NCBI RefSeq assembly: GCF_900447535.1
Contig: NZ_UFXX01000001.1
Location: forward strand, 372,001 to 436,000
Reading direction: 5' to 3'
Origin: Dermacoccus nishinomiyaensis
Lineage (GTDB): Bacteria; Actinomycetota; Actinomycetes; Actinomycetales; Dermatophilaceae
DNA length: 64,000 nucleotides
The notes under the pieces are model-generated. The model made no database searches and was not told the origin of the DNA. It worked only from the letters and a program-made list of their open reading frames with translations. Shown here in pieces: positions 1-9,221 of the stretch. Position 1 is the stretch's first letter. Every line of letters starts with the position of its first letter. The position numbers and the translations under genes were made by a program.

Positions 1-592
1 TGCCGAGCAGGCTCGGTGAGCCGGCGACGAGGGAGAGCAGGCGCCCGTAGCGCGAGCGCTGGTCGAAGTGCTGGTCGATGATGACGCCCGGCACGAGGCC
101 GAGGCCCTGCGTCAGCTGGCTCGCGCGCTGACGGGGCGTCACGCCCTCCTCGCCCATCGAGATCATGAACTGGCTCATGATCGACGCGCCGGCGCTCGTG
201 CCGGCGATGACGGCGCCGCGCTCGTGGGCGCGCAGGATGGCCTTGCCGAGGGGCGTGCCGACGATGAGCTGGCTCAGCTTGAGCTGGTTGCCGCCGGAGA
301 TGAAGATGCCGCTCGCGGCGTCGATGCGCTCGACGAGTTCTTCTGAGGATGAGTCGACGCGCGACTGCGGGTCGACGCTGCCCACGCTCGGGCAGCCGAG
401 GCGTGTGAAGACGGTCGAGTACACCTCGATGACCTCGTCCGCCATCGACGATGCCGTCGGGATGACGACGATGTTCGACTTGCGGCCGCCGGCGAGGCGC
501 ACGAAGCGGCGCAGGATGGTCACACGGCCGATCTTGTCCTCGGCGCCGCCGATGATGAGCAGGGAGCGTCGGGGGTCGCTACGTTCAGGCAT
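1..592 (-). CDS. cphB: Cyanophycinase (peptidase S51), 3' part outside the window
   Basis: The first about 197 residues of a cyanophycinase, a serine peptidase that hydrolyses the Asp-Arg storage polymer cyanophycin to dipeptides. The frame opens with an ATG at 592 and runs off the left edge. Visible family marks are the N-terminal IIGGAEDK segment, the SGGNQ loop, and the nucleophile elbow GTSAGAS with the catalytic serine, followed by GLGLVPG and DQHF. The gene starts 10 bp after the serB stop on the same strand, so the two are probably co-transcribed. Whether a cyanophycin synthetase lies beyond the left edge cannot be seen. The family call is firm because the catalytic elbow and surrounding blocks are all present. 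Confidence 0.9.
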   Translation of the reverse strand, partial: MPERSDPRRSLLIIGGAEDKIGRVTILRRFVRLAGGRKSNIVVIPTASSMADEVIEVYSTVFTRLGCPSVGSVDPQSRVDSSSEELVERIDAASGIFISGGNQLKLSQLIVGTPLGKAILRAHERGAVIAGTSAGASIMSQFMISMGEEGVTPRQRASQLTQGLGLVPGVIIDQHFDQRSRYGRLLSLVAGSPSLLG

Positions 593-602
593 GCGCCATA
601 TG

Positions 603-1874
603 TTAGGCGTCACGCTGCGTCGCCGCAGCGGCGTCCACGTCCGTCGCGTCGAGCATGACGGTCGCACCATCGGGCGTCTCGAGCGCGTCGAGGTCGTCGG
701 CTTCCTCGATGTCGTCGCGGCTGATGCCGAGGAAGAACAGGACACTGTCGAGGTATGGGACGTTGACAGAGGCGTCCGCCTGCGCCCGCACGACGGGCTT
801 GGCATTGAAGGCGATGCCGAGGCCCGCGAGGGCGAGCATGTCGAGGTCATTGGCGCCGTCGCCGATCGCGACGGTGCGCTCCAGCGGCAGGTGCTCGGCC
901 TCGGCGAACGCGGCGAGCGCACGTGCCTTGCCCTCGCGGTCGACGACGTCGCCGAGGACTCGCCCGGTCAGCGCGCCGTCGACGATCTCGAGGGTGTTGG
1001 CGCGCGCGTGGTCGATGCCGAGGGAGGCGGCGAGGGGCGCGACGACTTCGATGAAGCCGCCGGAGACGACGCCGACGGTGAAGCCGAGCCGCTTGAGGGT
1101 GCGCACGAGCGTGCGGGCGCCGGGCGTGAGGCGGATCTCGGCGCGCACCTCGTCGAGCACGCTCGCGGGTAGCCCCGCGAGGGCCTCGACGCGTTCGTGC
1201 AGCGATTCGGCGAAGTCGATCTCGCCGCGCATGGCGCGCTCGGTCACCTCCGCCACCTCGGCCTCGCGGCCCGCGCGGGCGGCGAGCAGTTCGATGACCT
1301 CGTCCTGGATGAGCGTCGAATCGACGTCGAGGACGACGAGTCGGCGGCCACGGCGCGCGAGCCCGGCCTCGGCGACGCTCGCGTCACACCCCGTCTCGTG
1401 CGAGGCCTCGAGCACCCGGCGGCGAAGCTCGATGACCTCGACGCCCGAGACGTCGAGCTCGATCGCGGTGACCGGCGTGCGCGCGAGGCGGCGCACGCGG
1501 TCGATGTTGCCGCCGTGGTGGACGACCTCGGCCGAGATCTCCGCGAGGGCCTCGGCGGGCAGCGTCGGTGCGAGCAGCGTGACGACGGCGCGTCCGGGCA
1601 GGCGCACGACGTCGTCGCTCATGCCCTCGGCGAGCGTCAGGGCGAGCGAGCGCAGGCGGGCGAGGCGCTTCATCTCGAGGACGAGTTCGTCGGGTTCGGC
1701 TGCGCTGACGAGGAACGACAGCGTGATGCCACCGCCGAGGACGGCCTGGCCGACGTCGACGATCTCGACGCCGAACTTCGTCATCGCGTCGGTGAGCTCG
1801 TGGAACAGCCCGGGGGAGTCGGTGCCCTGGAACGTCAGGCCCAACAGGTCGGTGCGGCGCGCGTCGTTGTTCAC
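603..1874 (-). CDS. serB: Phosphoserine phosphatase SerB with N-terminal ACT domains
   Basis: This 423-residue protein catalyses the last step of L-serine synthesis, phosphoserine to serine. The N-terminal 170 residues form a tandem ACT-like regulatory region, beginning with a TDSPGLFHELTDA-type ACT strand. The C-terminal HAD domain starts with the nucleophile motif DVDST at residues 183-187. It ends with GDGANDLDML, the motif that binds Mg. Length and architecture match actinobacterial SerB. The start is GTG at 1874, with a GAGGGG run just upstream. The next gene downstream, the cyanophycinase, is 10 bp away. The ACT region probably senses serine or another amino acid, which is inferred from family knowledge. 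Confidence 0.95.
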   Translation of the reverse strand: MNNDARRTDLLGLTFQGTDSPGLFHELTDAMTKFGVEIVDVGQAVLGGGITLSFLVSAAEPDELVLEMKRLARLRSLALTLAEGMSDDVVRLPGRAVVTLLAPTLPAEALAEISAEVVHHGGNIDRVRRLARTPVTAIELDVSGVEVIELRRRVLEASHETGCDASVAEAGLARRGRRLVVLDVDSTLIQDEVIELLAARAGREAEVAEVTERAMRGEIDFAESLHERVEALAGLPASVLDEVRAEIRLTPGARTLVRTLKRLGFTVGVVSGGFIEVVAPLAASLGIDHARANTLEIVDGALTGRVLGDVVDREGKARALAAFAEAEHLPLERTVAIGDGANDLDMLALAGLGIAFNAKPVVRAQADASVNVPYLDSVLFFLGISRDDIEEADDLDALETPDGATVMLDATDVDAAAATQRDA

Positions 1875-1980
1875 CCCTCATTCATAGCGTGAAGGCGCCG
1901 CGTTCGCATCCGGTGTTCACGACGTGAGGCCGACCCGCGCCCGAGCGCGAATCGGCCTCACCCCCAGGGGCGTAGCTCGA

Positions 1981-3234
1981 TCAGGGGGTCACGACGGTGC
2001 CCTTGCCGACGACGACGATGCCGGAGTCGGTGACGGTGAAGCCGCGGGCGCGGTCGGCGTCGTGGTCGATGCCGACGTGGGTGCCCTCGGGCAGCGTCAC
2101 GTCCTTGTCGATGATGGCGCGGCGCACGATGCACGAGCGTCCGACCTTGACGCCGTCGAGCAGGATCGAGGAGTCGATGTCGCTGAACGAGCGCACGACG
2201 ACGATGGGCGAGAGCACCGAGTGGCTGACCGTCGCGCCGGAGATGATGCAGCCGGGGGAGACGATCGAGTCGACGGCGGTGCCGGTGCGCCCGTGGCTGC
2301 CATGGACGAACTTCGCGGGCGGCAGGCTCATGCCGGACGTCGTGTGGATCGGCCAGCGGTCGTTGTAGAGGTTGAAGATCGGGTGGATCGAGACGAGGTC
2401 CATCTGGGCGTCGAAGTAGGAGTCGATCGTGCCGACGTCGCGCCAGTACCCGCGGTCGCGGTCCTCCGCGCCCGGGATCTCGTTGTCCTTGAAGTCGTAG
2501 ACGAACGCCTCACCCCGCTCGACGAAGGCGGGGATGATGTCGCCGCCCATGTCGTGCTTGCTGTCCTCCAGGTCGGCATCACGTGTGACCGCCTCGATGA
2601 GCGCGTCGGTGGAGAAGACGTAGTTGCCCATCGAGGCGAGCACCTCGTCGGGGCTGTCCGGCAGCCCCTGCGGGTCGGTGGGCTTTTCGAGGAAGGCGCG
2701 GATGCGCGCCGGGTTCTGCGGGTCGACGTCGATGACGCCGAACTGGTCGGCGAGCGAGATGGGCTGACGGATCGCGGCGACGCTCGCCTTAGCACCCGAG
2801 GCGATGTGCGCATCAACCATGTCCGCGAAGTCCATGCGGTAGACGTGGTCGGCGCCGACGACGACGACGTAGTCGGGCTTCTCGTCGTGGATGAGGTTGA
2901 GGCTCTGGTAGATCGCGTCGGCCGAACCGAGGTACCAGTTCTTGCCGACACGCTGCTGCGCGGGCACCGGCGTCACGTAGTTGCCGAGCAGGGAGCTCAT
3001 GCGCCACGTCGTGGTGACGTGACGATCGAGGCTGTGCGACTTGTACTGCGTCAGCACGACGATGTGCAGGTAGTTCGAGTTGACGAGGTTGCTCAGCGCG
3101 AAGTCGATGAGGCGGTAGATGCCACCGAACGGCACGGCGGGCTTGGCCCGGTCCGCCGTCAGCGGCATGAGACGTTTGCCCTCGCCGCCGGCGAGGGCGA
3201 TGGCGAGAATCTTGGGGCCTCCACGGTTTGGCAT
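1981..3234 (-). CDS. glgC: Glucose-1-phosphate adenylyltransferase
   Basis: A 417-residue ADP-glucose pyrophosphorylase that makes ADP-glucose from ATP and glucose-1-phosphate, the committed step of glycogen and related alpha-glucan synthesis. The nucleotide-binding loop AGGEGKRL is at residues 15-22, followed by [10 protein letters not shown]. The C-terminal left-handed beta-helix portion includes VSHSVLSP and [10 protein letters not shown] repeats. I chose ATG at 3234 because the protein aligns with the family from MPNRGG; the open frame upstream of it is only the antisense shadow of glgA. It is divergent from glgA across a 63-bp gap, so both enzymes of the pathway are expressed from one intergenic region. 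Confidence 0.96.
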   Translation of the reverse strand: MPNRGGPKILAIALAGGEGKRLMPLTADRAKPAVPFGGIYRLIDFALSNLVNSNYLHIVVLTQYKSHSLDRHVTTTWRMSSLLGNYVTPVPAQQRVGKNWYLGSADAIYQSLNLIHDEKPDYVVVVGADHVYRMDFADMVDAHIASGAKASVAAIRQPISLADQFGVIDVDPQNPARIRAFLEKPTDPQGLPDSPDEVLASMGNYVFSTDALIEAVTRDADLEDSKHDMGGDIIPAFVERGEAFVYDFKDNEIPGAEDRDRGYWRDVGTIDSYFDAQMDLVSIHPIFNLYNDRWPIHTTSGMSLPPAKFVHGSHGRTGTAVDSIVSPGCIISGATVSHSVLSPIVVVRSFSDIDSSILLDGVKVGRSCIVRRAIIDKDVTLPEGTHVGIDHDADRARGFTVTDSGIVVVGKGTVVTP

Positions 3235-3297
3235 GTGACGAGAATATGCCCCGACGTGGCTTCCCTCACACCCCCCGGCGCGGATAACGTTCATGGG
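3235..3297. promoter_or_regulatory. Divergent glgC/glgA promoter region
   Basis: The 63-bp gap between two divergent glycogen genes. On the plus strand TAACGT at 3285-3290 ends 7 nt before the GTG of glgA. This fits a -10 element of a leaderless transcript and supports that start codon. No clear -10 for glgC could be singled out. Confidence 0.45.
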
Positions 3298-4509
3298 GTG
3301 AGAGTCGACATCCTGACCAAGGAATATCCGCCCAACATCTACGGCGGGGCCGGCGTGCACGTGGCCGAGCTCGTCAAGGCGCTGCGCAGCAGCGGAATCG
3401 ACACCCAGGTCCGCGCGTTCGGCGAACCGATCGACGAGCCGGGCACGCAGGGCTTTCCCGACCTTCCCGAACTCGCCGACGCGAACGGCGCCCTCAAGAC
3501 CCTCGGCGTCGACCTGACGATGGTGCCCGCCGTCGCCGGCGCTGACGTCGTGCACTCGCACACCTGGTACGCCAACTTCGCCGGCCACCTCTCCTCGATG
3601 CTCCACGGCATCCCGCACGTCGTGAGCGCGCACAGCCTCGAGCCGATGCGGCCATGGAAGGCCGAACAGCTCGGCGGCGGCTACGCGATCTCCTCCTTCA
3701 TCGAACGCACCGCCTACGAGGGCGCGGCCGCCGTCATCGCCGTCTCCGAGGGCATGCGCAAGGACGTCCTCGCGAGCTACCCGCAGCTCGACCCGGCGAA
3801 GGTCCATGTCGTCCACAACGGCATCGACGCACAGGCCTGGGCGCCCGACCGCAGCGACGCCGCCTTCGAGATCGCGCGCCGTCATGGGGTCGACCCCGAG
3901 CGTCCGAGCATCGTGTTCGTCGGGCGCATCACGCGTCAGAAGGGCGTGCCGTTCCTGCTGCGTGCGATGCGTCAGGTGCCTGCGAACGTGCAGCTCGTGT
4001 TCTGCGCGGGCGCGCCCGACACCCCCGAGATCCTCGCCGAGGTCGAGGGCCTCATCGACCAGCTGCGCGCCGAGCGCGACGGCGTCGTGTGGATTCCCGA
4101 CATGCTGCCGCGCGAGGAGGTCGTCGCGCTGCTGTCGCAGGCCACGACGTTCGTCTGCCCGTCGGTGTACGAACCCCTCGGCATCGTGAACCTCGAGGCG
4201 ATGGCATGCGAAGCGGCCGTCGTCGCAACCGCGACGGGCGGCATCCCCGAGGTCGTCGTCGACGGCGAGACGGGCTGGCTCGTGCCGATCGAGCAGGTGA
4301 ACGACGGAACGGGTACGCCCGTCGACCCCGATACGTTCGTCGCCGATCTGGCGCGCGCCCTCACCGAGGCGACCTCCGACGTCGAAGAGGCCCGCCGACG
4401 GGGTCGAGCCGGGCGTCAGCGCGCCGTCGAGCACTTCGGGTGGGACGCGATCGCCGAGCGCACCCAGCAGGTCTACGCGACGGTGCTCGAAGGCTCCCGT
4501 ACGGCCTGA
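3298..4509 (+). CDS. glgA: Glycogen synthase, actinobacterial GT4 type (GlgA/GlgM)
   Basis: A 403-residue GT-B glycosyltransferase that uses ADP-glucose. The substrate loop YGGAGVH lies at residues 15-21. The [10 protein letters not shown] motif opens the C-terminal Rossmann domain. The EX7E motif is EPLGIVNLE, near residue 295. It belongs to the short actinobacterial GlgA group. In mycobacteria such an enzyme (GlgM) makes maltose-1-phosphate from ADP-glucose and glucose-1-phosphate for the GlgE pathway, so the exact product is uncertain. The GTG at 3298 fits the family N-terminus and a TAACGT hexamer 7 nt upstream. It is paired divergently with glgC. Confidence 0.92.
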   Translation: MRVDILTKEYPPNIYGGAGVHVAELVKALRSSGIDTQVRAFGEPIDEPGTQGFPDLPELADANGALKTLGVDLTMVPAVAGADVVHSHTWYANFAGHLSSMLHGIPHVVSAHSLEPMRPWKAEQLGGGYAISSFIERTAYEGAAAVIAVSEGMRKDVLASYPQLDPAKVHVVHNGIDAQAWAPDRSDAAFEIARRHGVDPERPSIVFVGRITRQKGVPFLLRAMRQVPANVQLVFCAGAPDTPEILAEVEGLIDQLRAERDGVVWIPDMLPREEVVALLSQATTFVCPSVYEPLGIVNLEAMACEAAVVATATGGIPEVVVDGETGWLVPIEQVNDGTGTPVDPDTFVADLARALTEATSDVEEARRRGRAGRQRAVEHFGWDAIAERTQQVYATVLEGSRTA

Positions 4510-4560
4510 TACGTCATTGCCGGAGACACGCCGCTCTGAGCACACCGCAACGCGCGATCA

Positions 4561-4593
4561 ACGCTGCCCGTCCTCATCGAGGGCGGGCAGCGT
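4561..4593. terminator. Hairpin between convergent glgA and the next gene
   Basis: A perfect 10-bp stem, ACGCTGCCCG (4561-4570) with CGGGCAGCGT (4584-4593), 51 bp after glgA. It overlaps the stop codon of the convergent gene at 4574. There is no T tract, so it is a candidate bidirectional terminator rather than a textbook one. Confidence 0.5.
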
Positions 4594-5335
4594 CGTGTGC
4601 GAGGCCGATGGCAGCCGCCGTCGCGGCCTGTGCGAGAGCGAGTTCGGCCTCGTCGAGCAGGGAGCGCAGCGTGCGCTCGCGCGCTGCGACGCTACCCGCG
4701 TCGAGGCCGCCGCTCGTCGTCAGTGCCTCGTCGAGGGCGGCGACGACGAGGCCGGCCGTCGTGATGATGCGCAGCGCCCGCGGGTGCAGGCCCGGTGGCA
4801 ACGCCCAGCGCGCGCCGTCGAGGCGTTCGTCGACGCGCTCGCGGGCCGAGGAGCCGAGGAACGGTGCGATCTGCAGGGATTCGAGCACCCCGACATGCGC
4901 CAGCAACGCCTCGCGGAAGCGCCGGTCGATGTCGGCCAGGGCGAGTGCCTCGAGGCGGTGGATCGGAATCGGGTCGCTGTCGTGCGGTTCGAGCGTGAGC
5001 TTGAGGCCCTCGTCACCGGCCGGCCCGTAATACTCCAGCCGCGGCACGAGAACCCCGCCGAGCGACGGCACGAACAGGCATTCTCCGGCTTCTATCGCAG
5101 CCTGCGTCGCGGGTCCGCCGGGCGGCAGCAAACCGCCGTGGAGCCCCGGGCGGGGCAGGTCGATGCAGACGATGCGTTCGCCGAGGTCTCGCCACAGTTC
5201 GAGGCGCGGCAGGCCACCCTCGACGGCGTCGACGTCGGGCAGCGCGGCGCCGAGCGCCTCGCTGAGCGGGCGATCGGCGGCGATGGCGTGCGTGGCCCAC
5301 AGGGCGAGGCGCACGGAGGCAGGCAGTTCGTACAC
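4574..5335 (-). CDS. Conserved hypothetical protein, actinobacterial
   Basis: A soluble 253-residue protein that I do not recognise as a named enzyme. It starts YELPASVRLALWATHA, is rich in Ala, Leu and Arg, and has no predicted membrane segment or obvious catalytic motif. A middle part (about residues 85-110) contains FVPSLGGVLVPRLEYYGP, which looks like beta-structure, and the C-terminal third is helical. The GTG start at 5335 is preceded by TAGGCT at 5344-5349, 8 nt away, fitting a leaderless promoter. It is convergent with glgA and only 25 bp upstream of the MFS stop at 5361. Its role is unknown. Confidence 0.75.
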   Translation of the reverse strand: MYELPASVRLALWATHAIAADRPLSEALGAALPDVDAVEGGLPRLELWRDLGERIVCIDLPRPGLHGGLLPPGGPATQAAIEAGECLFVPSLGGVLVPRLEYYGPAGDEGLKLTLEPHDSDPIPIHRLEALALADIDRRFREALLAHVGVLESLQIAPFLGSSARERVDERLDGARWALPPGLHPRALRIITTAGLVVAALDEALTTSGGLDAGSVAARERTLRSLLDEAELALAQAATAAAIGLAHDAARPR

Positions 5336-5360
5336 GATCGCCCAGCCTAGTGGCGACAGG

Positions 5361-6647
5361 TCAGTGCGCCAGAGCCGACGGAAGGTGCTTGCGCGAGAAC
5401 ATCAGGACGACGCCGAGGCTCAGCGCGGCGAGCACGACGCCACCGACGAACATCACGGGGTAGCTCAGCCAGTGGCTGACGACGGCGAGCGCGGCGGGCA
5501 CGAAGAAGCCGAGGTAGGTGATCGAATAGTAGACAGCCGTCAGTCCCGCGAGGTCCTCGGGACCGGCGATGCGCTGCACCTCCTGCAGGCCGGAGACGAG
5601 CAGCATGCCGTAGGCGAGACCGAGGACGGCGGCCGCGACGAGCGCGAGCCACGGGCTGACGAGGCGCGCTGCAAGTGCGGCGATGCCGAGGCCGGGCAGC
5701 GTCATCGTCAGGGCGATGATGATGGCGCGCGCGGAGCTGACGTCGTCGAAGCGCTTGCCGACCTGCTGGATGAACAGCCCGCAGCCGAGCGCGACGAGGC
5801 ACAGCAGGCCCGAGAAGGCGATGCCGAACGAGCCGGTGCGATCACCCATGACGGCGGGCAGCACGGCATAGGCGCATCCCGCGCAGCCGAACACCCACGG
5901 CGCCATCGGCAGGACGACGAACAGGAAGCGACGGTGGCCCGCAGCGGGCACGCGCAGGTCGTCGAGGAAGCGTCCCGGCATCTCTTGGGCGGCATGCGTC
6001 TCGGGGGCGCGCGTCAGGAGCACGAAGCTCGCCGCCGTGATGACGAGGTGGACGAGGTAGCACAGCTCCGCGGGCAGCGGCGCGAACTGGGCAAGCGCCG
6101 CGGCGGTAGCGGCGCCGAGCGCGAATCCGGCCGTCAGGCTGATGGAGGCGCGACGCGCGCCCGCGGCGGCGTCGGCCTCGGCGTCGAACGGCGGGCTCGA
6201 CAGTTCTTTGATCCACGAGCCGCCGACAACCATGGCGAGCCCGAGCGCCAGGCCGGAGAAGATGCGGCCGACGAAGAGCACGGCCGGCGACCCGGAGCCG
6301 ACGGCGAGCAGCACCGACGCGATGATCGCGAGGATCGGCGCGGGCAGCATGAGCGGGCGACGGCCCCAGCGGTCGGAGGCCGGCCCGCCGAGCAGCAGCG
6401 CTGGCATGATGCCGAGCACGTACGCACCGAGCAGCAGGTCGACGGCGCCCGTCGAGAGCGCGTCGATGTCACGATAGAGCCCGAGCAGCGGCGTGAACTG
6501 GTTGCCACCCCACGCGACGGTGAACATCGCCGCCCCGACCGGCAGCCAGGCGGCCCGCGCGCCCCCGGCGCCGGCGCGCTCGGGGGAGTCGACGCTCGTC
6601 GTGACGCGTTCGTGGCTGGTGGTGCGGGTCGGGGTGTCGAGTGACAC
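5361..6647 (-). CDS. MFS transporter
   Basis: A 428-residue integral membrane protein with about 12 hydrophobic segments. It carries the major facilitator signature GGPASDRWGRRPLML in the loop between helices 2 and 3, near residue 80, and GRIFSGLALGLAM in helix 4. The substrate cannot be read from sequence; drug or metabolite efflux is the usual role of this group. The GTG start at 6647 is supported by a GAAAGG ribosome-binding site just upstream and by a hydrophilic tail of about 30 residues before the first helix. It lies 56 bp downstream of a GntR/FCD regulator on the same strand, so that protein probably controls it. Confidence 0.85.
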   Translation of the reverse strand: MSLDTPTRTTSHERVTTSVDSPERAGAGGARAAWLPVGAAMFTVAWGGNQFTPLLGLYRDIDALSTGAVDLLLGAYVLGIMPALLLGGPASDRWGRRPLMLPAPILAIIASVLLAVGSGSPAVLFVGRIFSGLALGLAMVVGGSWIKELSSPPFDAEADAAAGARRASISLTAGFALGAATAAALAQFAPLPAELCYLVHLVITAASFVLLTRAPETHAAQEMPGRFLDDLRVPAAGHRRFLFVVLPMAPWVFGCAGCAYAVLPAVMGDRTGSFGIAFSGLLCLVALGCGLFIQQVGKRFDDVSSARAIIIALTMTLPGLGIAALAARLVSPWLALVAAAVLGLAYGMLLVSGLQEVQRIAGPEDLAGLTAVYYSITYLGFFVPAALAVVSHWLSYPVMFVGGVVLAALSLGVVLMFSRKHLPSALAH

Positions 6648-6703
6648 GCGGGGGCCTTTCGTCGGGTGTGGGTGAGTGGGGTGAACTCGGGTGGGCGAGA
6701 GGC

Positions 6704-7345
6704 TCAGGGGAGCAGCCCGTCGTAGGAGTGGTGCAGGTGCGCCGTCAGCTCCTGCTCGAAACCGGTCGCGTCGCCCGCGGCGACGAGGTCGACGAGACGG
6801 GCGTGGGCGGTGAGGACGTCGCGGCAGCGGCGATCGTCCTTCCACAGGATGCGCGCGGCCATGCGGCGCTGACGTTCCCCGAGACGCTCGTAGAACTCGG
6901 TGAGGATGGCGTTGCCACCGGCCGCGACGAGGTGGGTGTGGAACACGCAGTCGGTCTCGGTGAAGTCGTCGTGGTCGCCGGTTTCGAGGCTCTGGCGCTG
7001 CCGGCGCAGGATCTCGCCGAGATCGATGGCGACGTCGCGGTGCTCCTGCGCCTCGACGACGCTGCGCGCCGCACGCGACTCCACCGCGATGCGCGCCTCG
7101 ACGACGTCACGCACCTCGCGCGGTTCGACGGCGCGCACGAGCGCGCCGCGCTTGGGGTACAGCGTCATCCACCCCTCGGCCTGCAGCCGGACGAACGCCT
7201 CGCGCACGGGGGTGCGGGAGACGTCGAGCAGTTCCGAGATCTCACCCTCGCTGATGAGGGCACCACCGGCGATCGAGCCGTCGAGGATGCGGCCCTTCAC
7301 CTCGCGGTAGACCGCGTCGGCCGCGGAGATCTTCGGCTCGCTCAT
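6704..7345 (-). CDS. GntR family transcriptional regulator, FCD subfamily
   Basis: A 213-residue DNA-binding protein. Residues 1-75 form the GntR winged helix, with VSRTPVREAFVRLQAEGWMTLYPKRGALV as the recognition and wing region. The rest is an all-helical FCD effector-binding domain with the expected acidic and histidine residues (FTETDCVFHTHLV, HARLVDLVAAGD). ATG at 7345 has a strong GAGGAGC site upstream and gives the family N-terminus. FCD regulators typically sense small carboxylates and repress a neighbouring transporter or catabolic gene. The adjacent MFS gene and its own promoter are the likely targets. An AT-rich inverted repeat at 7387-7426 is a candidate operator. Confidence 0.92.
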   Translation of the reverse strand: MSEPKISAADAVYREVKGRILDGSIAGGALISEGEISELLDVSRTPVREAFVRLQAEGWMTLYPKRGALVRAVEPREVRDVVEARIAVESRAARSVVEAQEHRDVAIDLGEILRRQRQSLETGDHDDFTETDCVFHTHLVAAGGNAILTEFYERLGERQRRMAARILWKDDRRCRDVLTAHARLVDLVAAGDATGFEQELTAHLHHSYDGLLP

Positions 7346-7386
7346 GCTCGCTCCTCGTTCGGGTGGTCGATCTGCTGCCCACGGTG

Positions 7387-7426
7387 GTAAGCGTTCGACG
7401 CAACATAGATACAAGTTGTAGCTTAC
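7387..7426. promoter_or_regulatory. Candidate GntR operator upstream of the regulator gene
   Basis: An AT-rich patch in GC-rich surroundings. GTAAGC (7387-7392) and GCTTAC (7421-7426) form an outer inverted repeat. Inside, TACAA-G-TTGTA (7410-7420) is an 11-bp palindrome, similar in style to the TTGTAnACAA sites of FCD-type GntR proteins. It lies 42-81 bp upstream of the GntR start codon, between it and the divergent ABC gene. Confidence 0.45.
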
Positions 7427-7518
7427 ACCCGTGTCGGTTGGGCGCCAGGCGCGTCCACGACGTCATCCGTGCCGTGTCGCGTGGCATTCGACCCCGTCGA
7501 GTCAGTAGGGTCACGGGT

Positions 7519-8307
7519 ATGAGCGATGTGTTGTCCCTCTCCGGGATCGGTGTCACGCGCGGCGCGCAGAAGCTGCTCGACGACGTCTCGTGGGAGGTGG
7601 AGGAAGGCGAGCGCTGGGTCGTCGTCGGCCCCAACGGCGCCGGCAAGTCGACACTGCTCAACGTCGCCGCCGGTCGCATGCATCCCTCGACGGGCGTCGC
7701 CGGCATCCTCGGCGAAGTGCTCGGCGCCGTCGACGTGTTCGAGCTTCGCCCCCGCATCGGCCTCGCGACGGCGGCCCTCGCCGAGCGCATCCCCGCCGGT
7801 GAGAAGGTCTCCGACGTCGTCGTCACCGCGAGCTACGGCATGGTGGGACGCTGGCGTGAGAAGTACGACAGCTTCGACCACGAACGCGCACGCGAACTGC
7901 TCGACGAACTCGGCGCCGCGCACCTCGCCGAGCGTCGCTTCGGCACGCTGAGCGAGGGGGAGCGCAAGCGCGTCCTCATCGCCCGCGCCCTCATGACCGA
8001 CCCCGAGCTCATGCTGCTCGACGAGCCCGCCGCCGGGCTCGACCTCGGTGCCCGCGAAGACCTCGTGCAGCGCCTCACCGCGCTCGCCGAGGACGTCGAC
8101 GCACCGGCGCTCGTGCTCGTCACCCACCACGTCGAGGAGATCCCGCCGGGCTTCACCGACATCCTCATGCTGCGCGAGGGCCGCGTCGTCGCCGCCGGCC
8201 CGATCGAGTCGACACTGACGGCCGAGAACCTCTCGGAGACGTTCGGTCTCGCGCTCGAGCTCGATCGTCACGGTGAGCGCTGGAGCGCCCGCGCCGCGCA
8301 GGCCTGA
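7519..8307 (+). CDS. ABC transporter ATP-binding protein
   Basis: A 262-residue cytoplasmic ATPase subunit. Walker A is GPNGAGKST at residues 37-45, the signature is LSEGERKRV, and Walker B with the catalytic glutamate is LMLLDEPAAGLD. A switch histidine follows in VLVTHHVEEIP. No permease gene is adjacent, so it may act as an orphan ATPase of the ModF/YlmA-like type; the exact partner is unknown. ATG at 7519 is preceded by TAGGGT at 7506-7511, 7 nt upstream, suggesting a leaderless mRNA. The next gene (SpoU methylase) begins 6 bp after the stop and is probably in the same operon. Confidence 0.88.
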   Translation: MSDVLSLSGIGVTRGAQKLLDDVSWEVEEGERWVVVGPNGAGKSTLLNVAAGRMHPSTGVAGILGEVLGAVDVFELRPRIGLATAALAERIPAGEKVSDVVVTASYGMVGRWREKYDSFDHERARELLDELGAAHLAERRFGTLSEGERKRVLIARALMTDPELMLLDEPAAGLDLGAREDLVQRLTALAEDVDAPALVLVTHHVEEIPPGFTDILMLREGRVVAAGPIESTLTAENLSETFGLALELDRHGERWSARAAQA

Positions 8308-8313
8308 TCGCCG

Positions 8314-9120
8314 GTGCCGATCCGCATCACCTCACCCGACGACGACCGCGTCGCCGACTACTTCCGCCTCACCGACGTCGCGCTGCGCAAGAAGCTCGAA
8401 ACCGAGCGCGGCCTCTACATCGCCGAGAGCGAGAAGGTCATCCGCCGCGCCCTCGCGCGCGGCGACCGTCCCCGCAGCTTCCTCATGGGCCAGCGCTGGC
8501 TCGACGACCTCGCCGACATCGTCGCGGACGCCGAGGCCGCCGACGTCCCCGTGTACGTGGGGGAGGCCGACGTCATCGAGTCGATGACGGGTTTCCATCT
8601 GCACCGCGGGGCTCTCGCGTCGATGAACCGCCCCGCGCTGGCCTTGCCCGAAGAACTGCTGCGTGACGCGCGGCGCGTCGTCGTGCTCGAGGACATCGTC
8701 GATCACACGAACGTCGGTGCCATCTTCCGATCGGCCGCGGCGCTCGGCGTCGACGCCGTCCTCGTCACCCCGCGCTGCGCAGATCCGCTGTACCGCCGCT
8801 CGGTGCGCGTGTCGATGGGCACCGTGTTCCAGGTGCCGTGGACGCGCATCGACCCGTGGCCCGGCTCGGTGACGCGACTTCAGGAGGCCGGATGGACGGT
8901 CGCCGCGATGGCGCTGGCTGACGATTCCGTAACGCTCGACGAACTCGCGGCGCGTGAGCCCGAACGCCTCGCGCTCGTCATGGGCACCGAGGGCGACGGC
9001 CTCGGAACGCGAACGGTCGCCGCGTGCGACGTCACCGTCCGCATCCCAATGGCAGGTGGCGTCGACTCGCTCAACGTCGCGGCCGCCAGCGCCGTCGCGA
9101 TGTACACGCTACGCGTGTGA
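8314..9120 (+). CDS. TrmH/SpoU family RNA 2'-O-methyltransferase
   Basis: A 268-residue SPOUT-fold methyltransferase expected to use S-adenosylmethionine to methylate a ribose 2'-OH in rRNA or tRNA. The three SpoU motifs are clear: motif 1 HTNVGAIFRSAAALG, motif 2 ALVMGTEGDGL, and the knotted motif 3 IPMAGGVDSLNVAAASAV. An N-terminal substrate-binding domain of about 100 residues precedes them. The GTG at 8314 is 6 bp downstream of the ABC gene. The RNA target cannot be assigned from sequence. A strong hairpin follows the stop. Confidence 0.9.
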   Translation: MPIRITSPDDDRVADYFRLTDVALRKKLETERGLYIAESEKVIRRALARGDRPRSFLMGQRWLDDLADIVADAEAADVPVYVGEADVIESMTGFHLHRGALASMNRPALALPEELLRDARRVVVLEDIVDHTNVGAIFRSAAALGVDAVLVTPRCADPLYRRSVRVSMGTVFQVPWTRIDPWPGSVTRLQEAGWTVAAMALADDSVTLDELAAREPERLALVMGTEGDGLGTRTVAACDVTVRIPMAGGVDSLNVAAASAVAMYTLRV

Positions 9121-9130
9121 CGGGGCGCGC

Positions 9131-9178
9131 CGAGGCCCCGACGTCGACGAGCATCCACTCGTGGGCATCGGGGCCTCG
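9131..9178. terminator. Bidirectional terminator hairpin
   Basis: A perfect 11-bp outer stem, CGAGGCCCCGA (9131-9141) with TCGGGGCCTCG (9168-9178), encloses a second small stem (ACGAG/CTCGT). It sits between the convergent SpoU and PEBP genes. No U tract is seen on the plus strand. Confidence 0.6.
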
Positions 9179-9221
9179 TGCTGTGTCGGCTGGCAGCCGC
9201 TGAGATCAGTGGCCGGGACGA

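Noticed and set aside
1924-3297. Plus-strand extension of the glgA frame over glgC
   Set aside because: It is the antisense of glgC; the family N-terminus and a -10-like hexamer place the start at 3298.
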